A stretch of 6,232 nt of DNA from Candidatus Adiutrix sp. (GCA_031285975.1 JAITVE010000026.1:1-6232), one strand, 5' to 3'; shown: positions 1 through 4,950, counted from the stretch's first letter. The notes: generated by a model from the letters alone, not told the origin. Made by a program: numbers and translations.

Positions 1-170
1 GCCCCGGCTTTTTCCCGCAAAAGGGCCAGGGTTTCGGCGGCCCCCGGCGAGGCGGGGTTCAGATGGGTAAAAATCACCGCCGTGTCCGGCGCGGCCAGAC
101 GCAGAGCCACAGCCCGGCCAATGCCCCGGGCTCCGCCGGTTATCAAGACCACTTTTTTGATATCTGCCAT
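1..170 (-). CDS. fabG: Short-chain dehydrogenase, FabG-like 3-oxoacyl-ACP reductase (partial, C-terminus outside window)
   Basis: Only the first 56 codons are in the window; the rest lies left of position 1. The N-terminus shows the NAD(P)-binding Rossmann signature of classical SDR enzymes: a beta strand KKVVLI followed by TGGARGIG (residues 11-18, the TGxxxGIG motif). FabG enzymes reduce 3-oxoacyl-ACP with NADPH in fatty-acid elongation, in the cytoplasm. The ATG at 170 is preceded by an AGGGG Shine-Dalgarno about 7 nt away. It starts 34 nt after the ferredoxin stop, so the two are probably co-transcribed. The specific FabG call rests on the position downstream of yceD-rpmF, where fatty-acid genes commonly sit. 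Catalytic Ser/Tyr/Lys are outside the window, so another SDR reductase is possible. In many bacteria plsX and fabH lie between rpmF and fabG; they are absent here. Confidence 0.65.
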   Translation of the reverse strand, partial: MADIKKVVLITGGARGIGRAVALRLAAPDTAVIFTHLNPASPGAAETLALLREKAG

Positions 171-204
171 TGTAAACCCCTAAAACTGCCGCAGACAGCG
201 GCCT

Positions 205-396
205 TCAGAACAGATGGTTGCGCGGCGCGGAACCGTCAATCACGCGGACAGCGCCCGCAGGGCACAACTCCACACAGGCGGCGCAGCCCACACAGGCCCC
301 GCCGGAGATAAAAACGCCCCGCTTCACGGCAATGGCCTGGGCCGGACATTGATCCCGGCACAGGCCACATTTCAGGCATCCGTCAGTAATCCGCAC
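205..396 (-). CDS. Small 2[4Fe-4S] ferredoxin, GTG start proposed
   Basis: A 63-residue bacterial-type ferredoxin with two complete cluster motifs: C7-x2-C10-x2-C13-x3-C17-P and C35-x2-C38-x2-C41-x3-C45-P. It should hold two [4Fe-4S] clusters and carry electrons in the cytoplasm; partners are unknown, though the SDR gene follows 34 nt downstream. The start is uncertain. The open frame continues upstream to 573, but that part is repeat sequence and antisense of rpmF. The conserved domain begins right at a GTG (394-396), with no clear Shine-Dalgarno in front. No in-frame ATG exists between the domain and the rpmF antisense region. Copy 1 of the 107-bp repeat begins 17 nt upstream, so the original start and leader may have been replaced. 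The cluster motifs are intact, so the protein is probably functional if translated. A few residues upstream (AFVRI) look ferredoxin-like, so the real start may be slightly earlier with a non-standard codon. Confidence 0.75.
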   Translation of the reverse strand: MRITDGCLKCGLCRDQCPAQAIAVKRGVFISGGACVGCAACVELCPAGAVRVIDGSAPRNHLF

Positions 397-412
397 AAAG
401 GCAGATGACTGC

Positions 413-519
413 TTAGAGCGCTTTTCTATTTCAAGGTCATATGCGAAAAATGAAAAGCGCCCGGATGTTTGCGTATTTTGCAATTTACTAAAGGCGGGTA
501 AATTGCAAAATGCTCTAGT
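413..519 (+). repeat. 107-bp structured repeat, copy 1 (MITE/REP-like)
   Basis: This stretch recurs at 5749-5855 with the same length, same orientation and 96 of 107 identical positions (my hand count). It can fold into two hairpins. Stem A pairs 418-426 with 452-460 (9 bp, 25-nt loop); stem B pairs 475-488 with 498-511 (14 bp, 9-nt loop). The ends form an inverted repeat, TAGAGC (414-419) against GCTCTA (512-517), extendable with mismatches to about 13 bp. Both ends finish in TA, as expected for elements that duplicate a TA target. There is no open reading frame of note. It lies between rpmF and the ferredoxin gene, and its right end contains the rpmF stop codon. Whether it is a mobile miniature element or a repeated RNA leader cannot be settled from two copies. 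Confidence 0.85.
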
Positions 520-694
520 TTGCGACCTCAATGAACTGGCGTCCCCGGTAGGTGCCGCAGTGGGGGCAGACATGATGGGGCCGTTTGGGCTCGCCGCAGT
601 GGGAGCATTTCACCACTGTGGGGGTCAGAGCGGTGTAGTGAGTCCGACGTTTGCGCCCGTGGGTCTTGGATTGTTTTCTTTTGGGTACAGCCAT
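515..694 (-). CDS. rpmF: 50S ribosomal protein L32
   Basis: A 59-residue L32 of the zinc-binding type, a component of the large ribosomal subunit. The N-terminus MAVPKRKQSK and the basic KTHGRKRRTHY stretch are typical of the family. A zinc ribbon follows, with C30-x2-C33 and C43-x2-C46. The ATG at 694 is preceded by an AGGTG Shine-Dalgarno. It lies 49 nt downstream of the YceD gene, the usual yceD-rpmF pairing. The stop codon TAG (515-517) is inside the right end of repeat copy 1, so the last residues may reflect the insertion, although the length is normal for L32. All four zinc ligands are present; zinc-free L32 paralogues lack them. Confidence 0.95.
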   Translation of the reverse strand: MAVPKRKQSKTHGRKRRTHYTALTPTVVKCSHCGEPKRPHHVCPHCGTYRGRQFIEVAN

Positions 695-743
695 TTCACA
701 CCTAAGTTTCCGCCGGGCCTGTTCGCGCTCCGGCCGTATTATG

Positions 744-1256
744 CTAATTCACAGTTGTCTTCATATCATCGCAACCGCAGGGGCCGCCGTTGAGGTCGGC
801 GCCACAGCGGGGGCAAAGTCCCGCGCAATCCTGGCGGCACAAAAAGCGGAAGGGCCAGGCCAGCCAGAAAAATTCAGCCAAAAGGCCGCGCAAATCCACC
901 CGGCCGTCCGATACCGGCAATGCGCCGTCGTCGTCTTCATCTTCCCCGGCGGCTTCGCCAGGGAGGGCCAGGTTGACCAGTTCGTCCACCTCGCCGCGCA
1001 GCTCGGTTTCTTTTTCCGACAGGCAGCGGTCGCACATCATGACCACCCCCACCTGGAAGGAACCGCGCAGCGACAGCCGACGGCTGCCGTGGCGTTTCAC
1101 CTTCAACTGCCCCGTCAGCGCGGAAGTGACGGCGGGGCGTTCCTGGCCCTCAGCCGTGGCCACAGCCGCCACCTCTTCCGGGGCCAGGTTCAGGGCCAGT
1201 TCCAGGCCTTCCGGCGGTATGGCATCCAGGGTCACCATCAAAGTGTTCGCTTCCAC
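744..1256 (-). CDS. YceD/DUF177 family protein, GTG start
   Basis: A 170-residue DUF177 (YceD) protein. Members are linked to 23S rRNA accumulation and nearly always lie next to rpmF, as here. Visible features are a central CDRC (C75, C78), an acidic stretch (EDEDDDG, around 105-111), and a C-terminal cysteine cluster with C140, C144, C148, C151, C160 and C162, including the CxxxCxGLCPxCG pattern typical of non-enteric members and likely to bind zinc. The start is taken as GTG at 1256 because a strong GGAGG lies 6 nt upstream; the alternative ATG at 1238 has only a weak site. It is the first gene of the operon and has a promoter at 1305-1332. The precise biochemical role of the family is not settled. 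Confidence 0.88.
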   Translation of the reverse strand: MEANTLMVTLDAIPPEGLELALNLAPEEVAAVATAEGQERPAVTSALTGQLKVKRHGSRRLSLRGSFQVGVVMMCDRCLSEKETELRGEVDELVNLALPGEAAGEDEDDDGALPVSDGRVDLRGLLAEFFWLAWPFRFLCRQDCAGLCPRCGADLNGGPCGCDDMKTTVN

Positions 1257-1304
1257 AAGCCGCCTCCGCCGAGAGAGTTTCGGCCGAGCCCGAATGAAAG
1301 AGCT

Positions 1305-1332
1305 ATTTTAGCCGAAAAACCCATTGAGTCAA
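1305..1332 (-). promoter_or_regulatory. sigma70-type promoter of the yceD-rpmF operon
   Basis: On the minus strand TTGACT (1327-1332) and TAAAAT (1305-1310) are separated by 16 bp. The predicted start is near 1298, about 40 nt before the GTG of the YceD gene. The surroundings are AT-rich compared with the flanking coding DNA. Matches to consensus are 5/6 and 5/6. Confidence 0.7.
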
Positions 1333-1353
1333 GGACAAAAAATCAAGAAGCAG

Positions 1354-1464
1354 GGGCTATTTTTTAATTTAGCCCAGTTGCCCTGATGTGGGCTGGTCGG
1401 TTCTCCAACCAGTCGCTTCGCTCCGTCGCCCCTCTTTGGGGGCGACCGCTATCTGCAAAACCGG
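1354..1464. other. Structured intergenic stretch downstream of secG
   Basis: No gene is seen between secG and the yceD promoter. Read on the minus strand, secG is followed by a chain of inverted repeats: an 8-bp stem GTCGCCCC/GGGGCGAC with a 6-nt loop (about 1425-1446), a short CTGGT/ACCAG stem (about 1393-1412), and a 6-bp GGGCTA/TAGCCC stem with an AT loop (about 1354-1375). None is followed by a clean T run on the minus strand, so a classical terminator call is not secure. It could be the structured 3' end of secG, a degenerate repeat or an unrecognised small RNA. Confidence 0.4.
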
Positions 1465-1854
1465 CTACTCGGCAGTCGTTGGGGCCGGGGCCGCCTCAGC
1501 GGCGGGAGCGGCGGCCTCATTAGCCGCAGGCGGCGCGGGGGTGGCCGCGAAATCAGCGGCGGGCGAAGCCGGGGCAGAGGCCGCAGGGGCTTCCGACGAA
1601 TATTCGTCCATAATCGAGCCCTTGTTCAGGCCGCCCTGGGAAATGGCCATGTTCAGCGAGGTGCACATGAAAATAATCGCCGCCGCGCAGGTGATTTTGC
1701 TAATCAGGGTGGCCGGGCCGCGCGTGCCGAAAACAGTGCCGGAAGACCCGCCGAAAGCGGCTCCCATGCCCGCGCCCTTGCCCGCCTGCAAAAGAACCGT
1801 CAAAACCAGGATGACGGCGGCCACGACATGGATGGAGACGATGATTATGTTCAT
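1465..1854 (-). CDS. secG: Preprotein translocase subunit SecG
   Basis: A 129-residue SecG, the small membrane partner of SecYE that assists protein export. It has two transmembrane segments (about residues 2-22 and 50-72). Between them is the conserved cytoplasmic loop LLQAGKGAGMGAAFGGSSGTVFGTRG, the family's best signature. The C-terminal ~45 residues are a low-complexity Ala/Pro-rich tail (APAASAPASPAAD and similar), longer than in E. coli SecG but common in deltaproteobacteria. ATG at 1854 has a GGAAG Shine-Dalgarno about 8 nt upstream. tpiA-secG adjacency is frequent in bacteria; here a flagellar gene with its own terminator lies between them. The promoter appears to be an extended -10 site at 1927-1935. 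Confidence 0.95.
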   Translation of the reverse strand: MNIIIVSIHVVAAVILVLTVLLQAGKGAGMGAAFGGSSGTVFGTRGPATLISKITCAAAIIFMCTSLNMAISQGGLNKGSIMDEYSSEAPAASAPASPAADFAATPAPPAANEAAAPAAEAAPAPTTAE

Positions 1855-1898
1855 GCTTTTCTTCCCGCTTGATGAAAAGTGAGTGCGTTGCGTTCACC

Positions 1899-1918
1899 CG
1901 GAGCGTTTTACGGCTCCG
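1899..1918 (-). other. Hairpin at the 5' end of the secG leader
   Basis: CGGAGC (1899-1904) pairs with GCTCCG (1913-1918), extendable inward by GT/AC with one bulge. It begins within a few nucleotides of the predicted secG transcript start, a position where stems often protect mRNA from decay. Function is inferred only from position. Confidence 0.4.
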
Positions 1919-1926
1919 AACTAGGT

Positions 1927-1935
1927 ACTATACCA
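1927..1935 (-). promoter_or_regulatory. Extended -10 promoter of secG
   Basis: On the minus strand TGG-TATAGT fits the extended -10 form (TGn-TATAAT), with a predicted start near 1920 and a leader of about 65 nt before the secG ATG. No convincing -35 box lies 16-18 bp upstream, which is tolerated by extended -10 promoters. Confidence 0.5.
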
Positions 1936-1983
1936 TATCACGCCGCCGGATAAAAGAATTATTTCACCCCTCATCCCCGGCAC

Positions 1984-2006
1984 AAAAAAGCCGCCTGGAA
2001 CAGCGG
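1984..2006 (-). terminator. Intrinsic terminator after the flagellar rod-type gene
   Basis: Read on the minus strand, CCGCTG (2006-2001), a TTC loop and CAGGCGG form a GC-rich stem with one bulged G. It is followed by CTTTTTT (T run on positions 1989-1984). It lies about 57 nt after the stop codon of the flagellar gene and separates it from secG. Confidence 0.8.
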
Positions 2007-2062
2007 TCAAATAACGGAATTATATATAGTATTTACCAGCCGCCAACCAGGCCGAGCGCCCG

Positions 2063-2449
2063 TCAAACCTTAAGATTGACGACGAGCCCCAGCATCTGGT
2101 CAGAGGTTTGGACGGTTTTGGCGTTGGCCTGATAGGCGCGGGAGGTGACGATGAGGTTGACCATCTCCATGGCCACATCGGTGGTGGAGCCGAAAGCGAA
2201 CCCCTCGGGGGCTCCCGGCCCGGAGGCTTCCGGCAACCCCGGCCCGTGGGGAACCAGCGGAGCCGCGCCGTCCACAGCCTGCGGCCCGTTGGCCCGCACG
2301 CCGGACTGCCGGGGCAAATCGCTATAGGTCACCCGCCCGGCCTTGAAGCCCTCAGTCAGGACATTGGCCAGATTATGCGCCGTGCTCTGAAGGCCCACTC
2401 CATAGGCGGAAAAGGCGCTCAGCGGCGGGGCGAGGCTTCCAATGGGCAT
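2063..2449 (-). CDS. Flagellar basal-body rod/hook-family protein (short, FlgC-like)
   Basis: A 128-residue protein carrying both ends of the flagellar rod/hook family. The N-terminal rod domain shows SAYGVGLQSTAHNLANVLTEGFKA (residues 14-37; NLANV is the family hallmark). The C-terminal domain has MEMVNLIVTSRAYQANAKTVQTSDQML (94-120), close to the end of FlgE/FlgF/FlgG proteins. Between them lies only a Pro/Gly-rich linker (about 55-85). Such proteins are exported by the flagellar type III system and polymerise through coiled coils of the two ends. The length matches FlgC or FlgB, but the C-terminus is more like FlgF/FlgG and there are no flagellar neighbours, so no symbol is given. ATG at 2449 has an AGGGA Shine-Dalgarno. 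It has its own promoter (2473-2502) and terminator, so it is a single-gene unit. Confidence 0.85.
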   Translation of the reverse strand: MPIGSLAPPLSAFSAYGVGLQSTAHNLANVLTEGFKAGRVTYSDLPRQSGVRANGPQAVDGAAPLVPHGPGLPEASGPGAPEGFAFGSTTDVAMEMVNLIVTSRAYQANAKTVQTSDQMLGLVVNLKV

Positions 2450-2472
2450 AAGCGTCCCTACCTTTCAGGCTT

Positions 2473-2502
2473 ATTGTAGGCCTTTTCCACAAGCTCTGTC
2501 AA
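2473..2502 (-). promoter_or_regulatory. sigma70-type promoter of the flagellar rod-type gene
   Basis: On the minus strand a perfect TTGACA (2497-2502) and TACAAT (2473-2478) are 18 bp apart. The predicted start near 2466 gives a short leader of about 17 nt that still includes the Shine-Dalgarno. This is a housekeeping-type promoter, with no sign of the sigma28 or sigma54 elements usual for flagellar genes. Confidence 0.75.
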
Positions 2503-2589
2503 GCCGGGGGAATTTTGCCACTGTACAGCGAAGCCCTGGCATAATACTCGCGGGCGAGGCGGTTTTTCCGTCAGACGCAGCCCGGAGAT

Positions 2590-2638
2590 GATTTTAGCGC
2601 GGGGATAGACCTGTCAGGGTCATCCCCGCGCTGAAATC
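2590..2638. other. 16-bp-stem hairpin between tpiA and the flagellar gene
   Basis: Positions 2590-2605 pair with 2623-2638 over 16 bp with a single G-T wobble. The 17-nt loop can itself pair GACC (2608-2611) with GGTC (2618-2621). It lies about 40 nt past the tpiA stop. Neither strand has a T run after it, so it is either a terminator without a U tract, an mRNA 3'-end stabiliser or a repeat element. Confidence 0.6.
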
Positions 2639-2678
2639 GGCTCTGGGCGAAGTATGGCGGAAAAAGCGTCCGCCCGCA

Positions 2679-3437
2679 TCACGCGTCAAAATTGATGATT
2701 TTGGCAAAGGAAGCCGCTTCCAGGCTCGCGCCGCCGACCAGCGCGCCGTCGATGTCCGGCTGGGCCATGAGCTGGGCCACGTTGTCCGGCTTCACCGAGC
2801 CGCCGTAGAGGATGCGCAGGCCTTCAGCCCAGTTCTTTTCCAAACGCTCCGACAGGCGGGAGCGGAGGAAGGCGTGGACTTCCTGGGCGGTGTCCGGCGT
2901 GGCGGTGAGGCCCGTGCCGATGGCCCAGATGGGTTCGTAAGCCAGCACCAGGGGGCCGAGGTCGGCGGGGGTGAAACCGGCCAGGGCTTCGTCCAACTGG
3001 CGGCCCAGCACTTCGAAGGTGCGGCCCCCCTCCCGCTCGCTCTGGGTTTCGCCCACGCAGAGAATGGGCATGAGCCCGGCTTTCAGCGCGGCCCGCAGCT
3101 TTTTATTCACCCATTCGCCCGTGTCGCCGAACATCTGGCGGCGTTCACTGTGGCCGATGATAACCGCGCCCGCCCCGGCAGCTTTAATCATGGGGGCCGA
3201 GACTTCGCCAGTATACGCGCCTTCGTCCTCCCAGAACACGTCCTGGGCGGCGATGATGACCGGGCTCCCGGCTGTGGCCGAGGCCGCGGCTTCCAGCGAG
3301 GTGAAAGGCACGCCGAAAGCCACCTGCCGGTCGTCCTTGGGCGGCGCCAGCCCGAGCAGTTCGGAGAAAAATTTCCGGGCCTGATCGCTGGTTTTGAACA
3401 TCTTCCAGTTCCCGGCCAAAAGCGGTTTCCTGCGCAT
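2679..3437 (-). CDS. tpiA: Triosephosphate isomerase
   Basis: A 252-residue triosephosphate isomerase, interconverting dihydroxyacetone phosphate and glyceraldehyde 3-phosphate in glycolysis and gluconeogenesis. All key residues are visible: N10 and K12 (GNWKMFK), the electrophile H96 in IIGHSERR (93-100), catalytic base E168 in YEPIWAIGTG (167-176, including the mobile loop), and the phosphate-binding YGGSVKP (211-217) and GGASL (235-239). The length is normal. The frame is open further upstream, but the start is set at ATG 3437 because the family begins with MRRKPLLAGNWK and an AGGA Shine-Dalgarno lies 6 nt before it. A promoter is seen at 3682-3710, giving an unusually long leader of about 240 nt. 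Confidence 0.98.
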   Translation of the reverse strand: MRRKPLLAGNWKMFKTSDQARKFFSELLGLAPPKDDRQVAFGVPFTSLEAAASATAGSPVIIAAQDVFWEDEGAYTGEVSAPMIKAAGAGAVIIGHSERRQMFGDTGEWVNKKLRAALKAGLMPILCVGETQSEREGGRTFEVLGRQLDEALAGFTPADLGPLVLAYEPIWAIGTGLTATPDTAQEVHAFLRSRLSERLEKNWAEGLRILYGGSVKPDNVAQLMAQPDIDGALVGGASLEAASFAKIINFDA

Positions 3438-3447
3438 AAAAAATCCT

Positions 3448-3472
3448 TTCCGGCGCCGGGCCTCACCCGGAA
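3448..3472 (-). other. Hairpin touching the tpiA ribosome binding site
   Basis: TTCCGG (3467-3472 on the minus strand) can pair with CCGGAA (3448-3453), directly followed by the AGGA of the tpiA ribosome binding site. The stem borders the site rather than covering it, so an effect on translation is possible but unproven. Confidence 0.35.
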
Positions 3473-3681
3473 GCCTCCCCGTTGCGGTTACGTACATGGC
3501 TAGGAGCAGTTCATGAACAACTTGTACATTTCCCTGACTGCGTTGTTCTCGTTTTGCCAGGAAAACGCACAAATTATTCCTGAACTGAGCCTTAGGGCGT
3601 GATGTGTATCATTAAAATCCAGCCGGGCCGGGGCCGTATCATGGCCACGCAAAGCTATTCGGCGTAAGATTTCATTCTTCA

Positions 3682-3710
3682 AATATAGCAAAATTAGCCG
3701 GGCATGACAA
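3682..3710 (-). promoter_or_regulatory. sigma70-type promoter of tpiA
   Basis: On the minus strand TTGTCA (3705-3710) and TATATT (3682-3687) are 17 bp apart, predicting a start near 3675 and a 5' leader of about 238 nt before the tpiA ATG. It faces away from the FNR-type site at 3745-3758, only 35 bp from its -35 box. Confidence 0.7.
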
Positions 3711-3744
3711 GCAAAGCGGCTTTTTTGAAACAATTTCCAAAAAA

Positions 3745-3758
3745 TTGATTCAAATCAA
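3745..3758 (+). promoter_or_regulatory. FNR-type operator (TTGAT-N4-ATCAA)
   Basis: TTGATTCAAATCAA is a perfect match to the FNR/CRP-family half-sites TTGAT and ATCAA with a 4-bp spacer. Its centre (3751.5) lies 41.5 bp upstream of the predicted start at 3793, the class II activation position. An FNR-like or HcpR-like regulator responding to oxygen or nitric oxide is the likely ligand; which one is inference. Confidence 0.8.
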
Positions 3759-3780
3759 GGCGCGCTGGCGCAATCAGTCT

Positions 3781-3793
3781 TATATTGTATCTA
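3781..3793 (+). promoter_or_regulatory. -10 box and predicted transcript start of the Fe-S protein gene
   Basis: TATATT (3781-3786) is followed 7 nt later by an A at 3793. There is no good -35 box; its place is taken by the FNR-type palindrome, as in activator-dependent promoters. The leader is about 24 nt and includes AAGGAGG (3805-3811). Confidence 0.7.
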
Positions 3794-3816
3794 ACGAAGC
3801 CGAGAAGGAGGCTCTT

Positions 3817-4590
3817 ATGAACAGCGCGAAAGTCGGGAACAACACCAAAGTCCGGGATATCATAGAGATAGACGAAAGCTTGTGCAACGGCTGCGGCCAG
3901 TGCCTTATCAACTGCGCCGAAGGGGCTCTGGCCCTGGTGGACGGCAAGGCCAGGCTGGTGAGCGATATTTATTGCGACGGCTTGGGGGCCTGTTTGGGGC
4001 ACTGCCCCACCGGAGCCCTGAAAGTCATTCAGCGGTCGGCCCCGGATTTCGATGAAGAAGCGGCCATGAGCCGGGTGCGGGAGATGCAGAGCGCGGCGGG
4101 GGGGGAAGCCTGCGGCTGTTCCGGGCACGGGGCGGCTCCGGCGGCCAAGTCCGGCGGCTGTCCCGGCGCGAAAGCGCGGCAGGTGGAGCCGGTCGGCGCG
4201 GCGGGGCTGTCGTCCTGGCCCATTCAATTGAAGCTGGTCTCCCCCGCCATGCAGGGGTTGGACAGCCCGGTGCTGGTTTTGGCCGCCGACTGCACGGCCT
4301 TCACCGGCGTGGAGTTCCACCGGGTGTTTTTAGGTTCCGGGTATCCGCTGGTCATGGGCTGCCCGAAGCTGGACGAGGTGGAGCCGTATATTGAAAAAGT
4401 GGCCGCCATTCTCAAAGCCCACCCGCGCATTCAAGAGCTGCGCGTGCCGATGATGAGCGTGCCGTGTTGCGGGGGATTGGGGTATATTGCCGCGCAGGCC
4501 ATGAAGCGGAGTGGGCGCGAAAGTGAGATTGCGTTGCGGACGTGGATTGTTACCCCGCAGGGGCAGGTGACGGAGGAGGCTATTCGGTAA
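3817..4590 (+). CDS. Two-cluster iron-sulfur protein with C-terminal cysteine domain (CDGLGAC family)
   Basis: A 257-residue cytoplasmic iron-sulfur protein. Residues 15-72 are a ferredoxin domain: a complete first motif C23-x2-C26-x2-C29-x3-C33, and a second motif C53-DGLGA-C59-LGH-C63-P in which the usual second cysteine is Leu56. A linker with scattered cysteines (C99, C101, C115) follows. The C-terminal domain (about 133-257) has conserved-looking cysteines in AADCT (159), MGCPKLDE (182) and VPCCGG (217-218). Proteins of this kind occur in anaerobes such as Desulfovibrio and clostridia, as electron carriers of undefined partner; a link to hybrid cluster protein or nitrosative stress is possible but unproven. 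The ATG at 3817 is chosen for its AAGGAGG 5 nt upstream; the open frame from 3745 would start inside the FNR-type site. It is probably co-transcribed with the next gene, 85 nt downstream, and likely activated under anoxia. Confidence 0.85.
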   Translation: MNSAKVGNNTKVRDIIEIDESLCNGCGQCLINCAEGALALVDGKARLVSDIYCDGLGACLGHCPTGALKVIQRSAPDFDEEAAMSRVREMQSAAGGEACGCSGHGAAPAAKSGGCPGAKARQVEPVGAAGLSSWPIQLKLVSPAMQGLDSPVLVLAADCTAFTGVEFHRVFLGSGYPLVMGCPKLDEVEPYIEKVAAILKAHPRIQELRVPMMSVPCCGGLGYIAAQAMKRSGRESEIALRTWIVTPQGQVTEEAIR

Positions 4591-4675
4591 GAAATTTAGA
4601 GCGCGCTACGTGAGCGGGAAATGTGACCGTTGATGGAAATTTTTGCGCGAAGTTGCAAATATAAAGGAGATTGTC

Positions 4676-4942
4676 ATGTCAGTTACTATGTGTCCGGGAC
4701 AGAATACGGCGTTTTGGCGGCCGGACGATATTTTTGAGATTACTTGCCCTAATTGCGGTACGGCGGTGGAATTTTTTAAGGACGAGTCCCGGCGGCGGTG
4801 TTCGGGCTGCGGGCATATTTTTACGAACCCGAAATTGAATGAGGGCTGCGCCAAGTGGTGTAAATTCGCGGATAAGTGTTTGGGGCTGAACGACGCGGTG
4901 CGGCGCGATGTGGATGGAGAGGCGGACGGGGCGGCGCAGTGA
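4676..4942 (+). CDS. Small cysteine-rich zinc-ribbon protein, unknown function
   Basis: An 88-residue protein with eight cysteines. A zinc ribbon is formed by C24-x2-C27 and C42-x2-C45. Outside it are C6 in MCPGQNT and a C-terminal trio C58, C62, C68 in GCAKWCKFADKCLG. The N-terminal pattern CPGQ-TxFW-PDDIFE and the final GCA-WC-xA-xC-G resemble the cysteine-rich region seen in small proteins and in the N-termini of some HD-domain proteins of anaerobes (from memory). C6 and the last three cysteines could form a second metal or Fe-S site. The start is ATG 4676, with AAGGAGA 5 nt upstream. It follows the Fe-S protein gene without a terminator between, so it probably belongs to the same FNR-type controlled unit. 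Function is unknown; a partner role to the upstream protein is inference. Confidence 0.8.
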   Translation: MSVTMCPGQNTAFWRPDDIFEITCPNCGTAVEFFKDESRRRCSGCGHIFTNPKLNEGCAKWCKFADKCLGLNDAVRRDVDGEADGAAQ

Positions 4943-4950
4943 AGTCATTC

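Noticed and set aside
205..573. Ferredoxin with a 59-residue N-terminal extension
   Set aside because: The extension is translated repeat DNA plus antisense of rpmF, so it is not a genuine protein segment.
651..1367. Long plus-strand open frame opposite the YceD gene
   Set aside because: It is antisense to a clear family member, has no ribosome site or domain, and reflects GC-rich codon structure.
1376..1464. tRNA gene between secG and the yceD operon
   Set aside because: The stems do not form a cloverleaf; no T-loop GTTCRA or acceptor pairing could be matched.
2874..3503. Plus-strand open frame opposite tpiA
   Set aside because: Shadow of tpiA, whose catalytic motifs are complete on the other strand.
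3696..3726. Plus-strand stem AGCCG/CGGCT followed by TTTTTT, terminator-like
   Set aside because: The stem is only 5 bp with a 16-nt loop, no plus-strand gene precedes it, and it overlaps the tpiA -35 box.
3694..4320. Minus-strand open frame opposite the Fe-S protein gene
   Set aside because: Arg/Gly/His-rich translation without family features; it is antisense to a gene with cysteine motifs and a proper ribosome site.
4594..4604. Possible third, partial copy of the 107-bp repeat (ATTTAGAGCGC shared with the left end of copy 2)
   Set aside because: Only 11 bp match and the sequence diverges at once; it could be chance.
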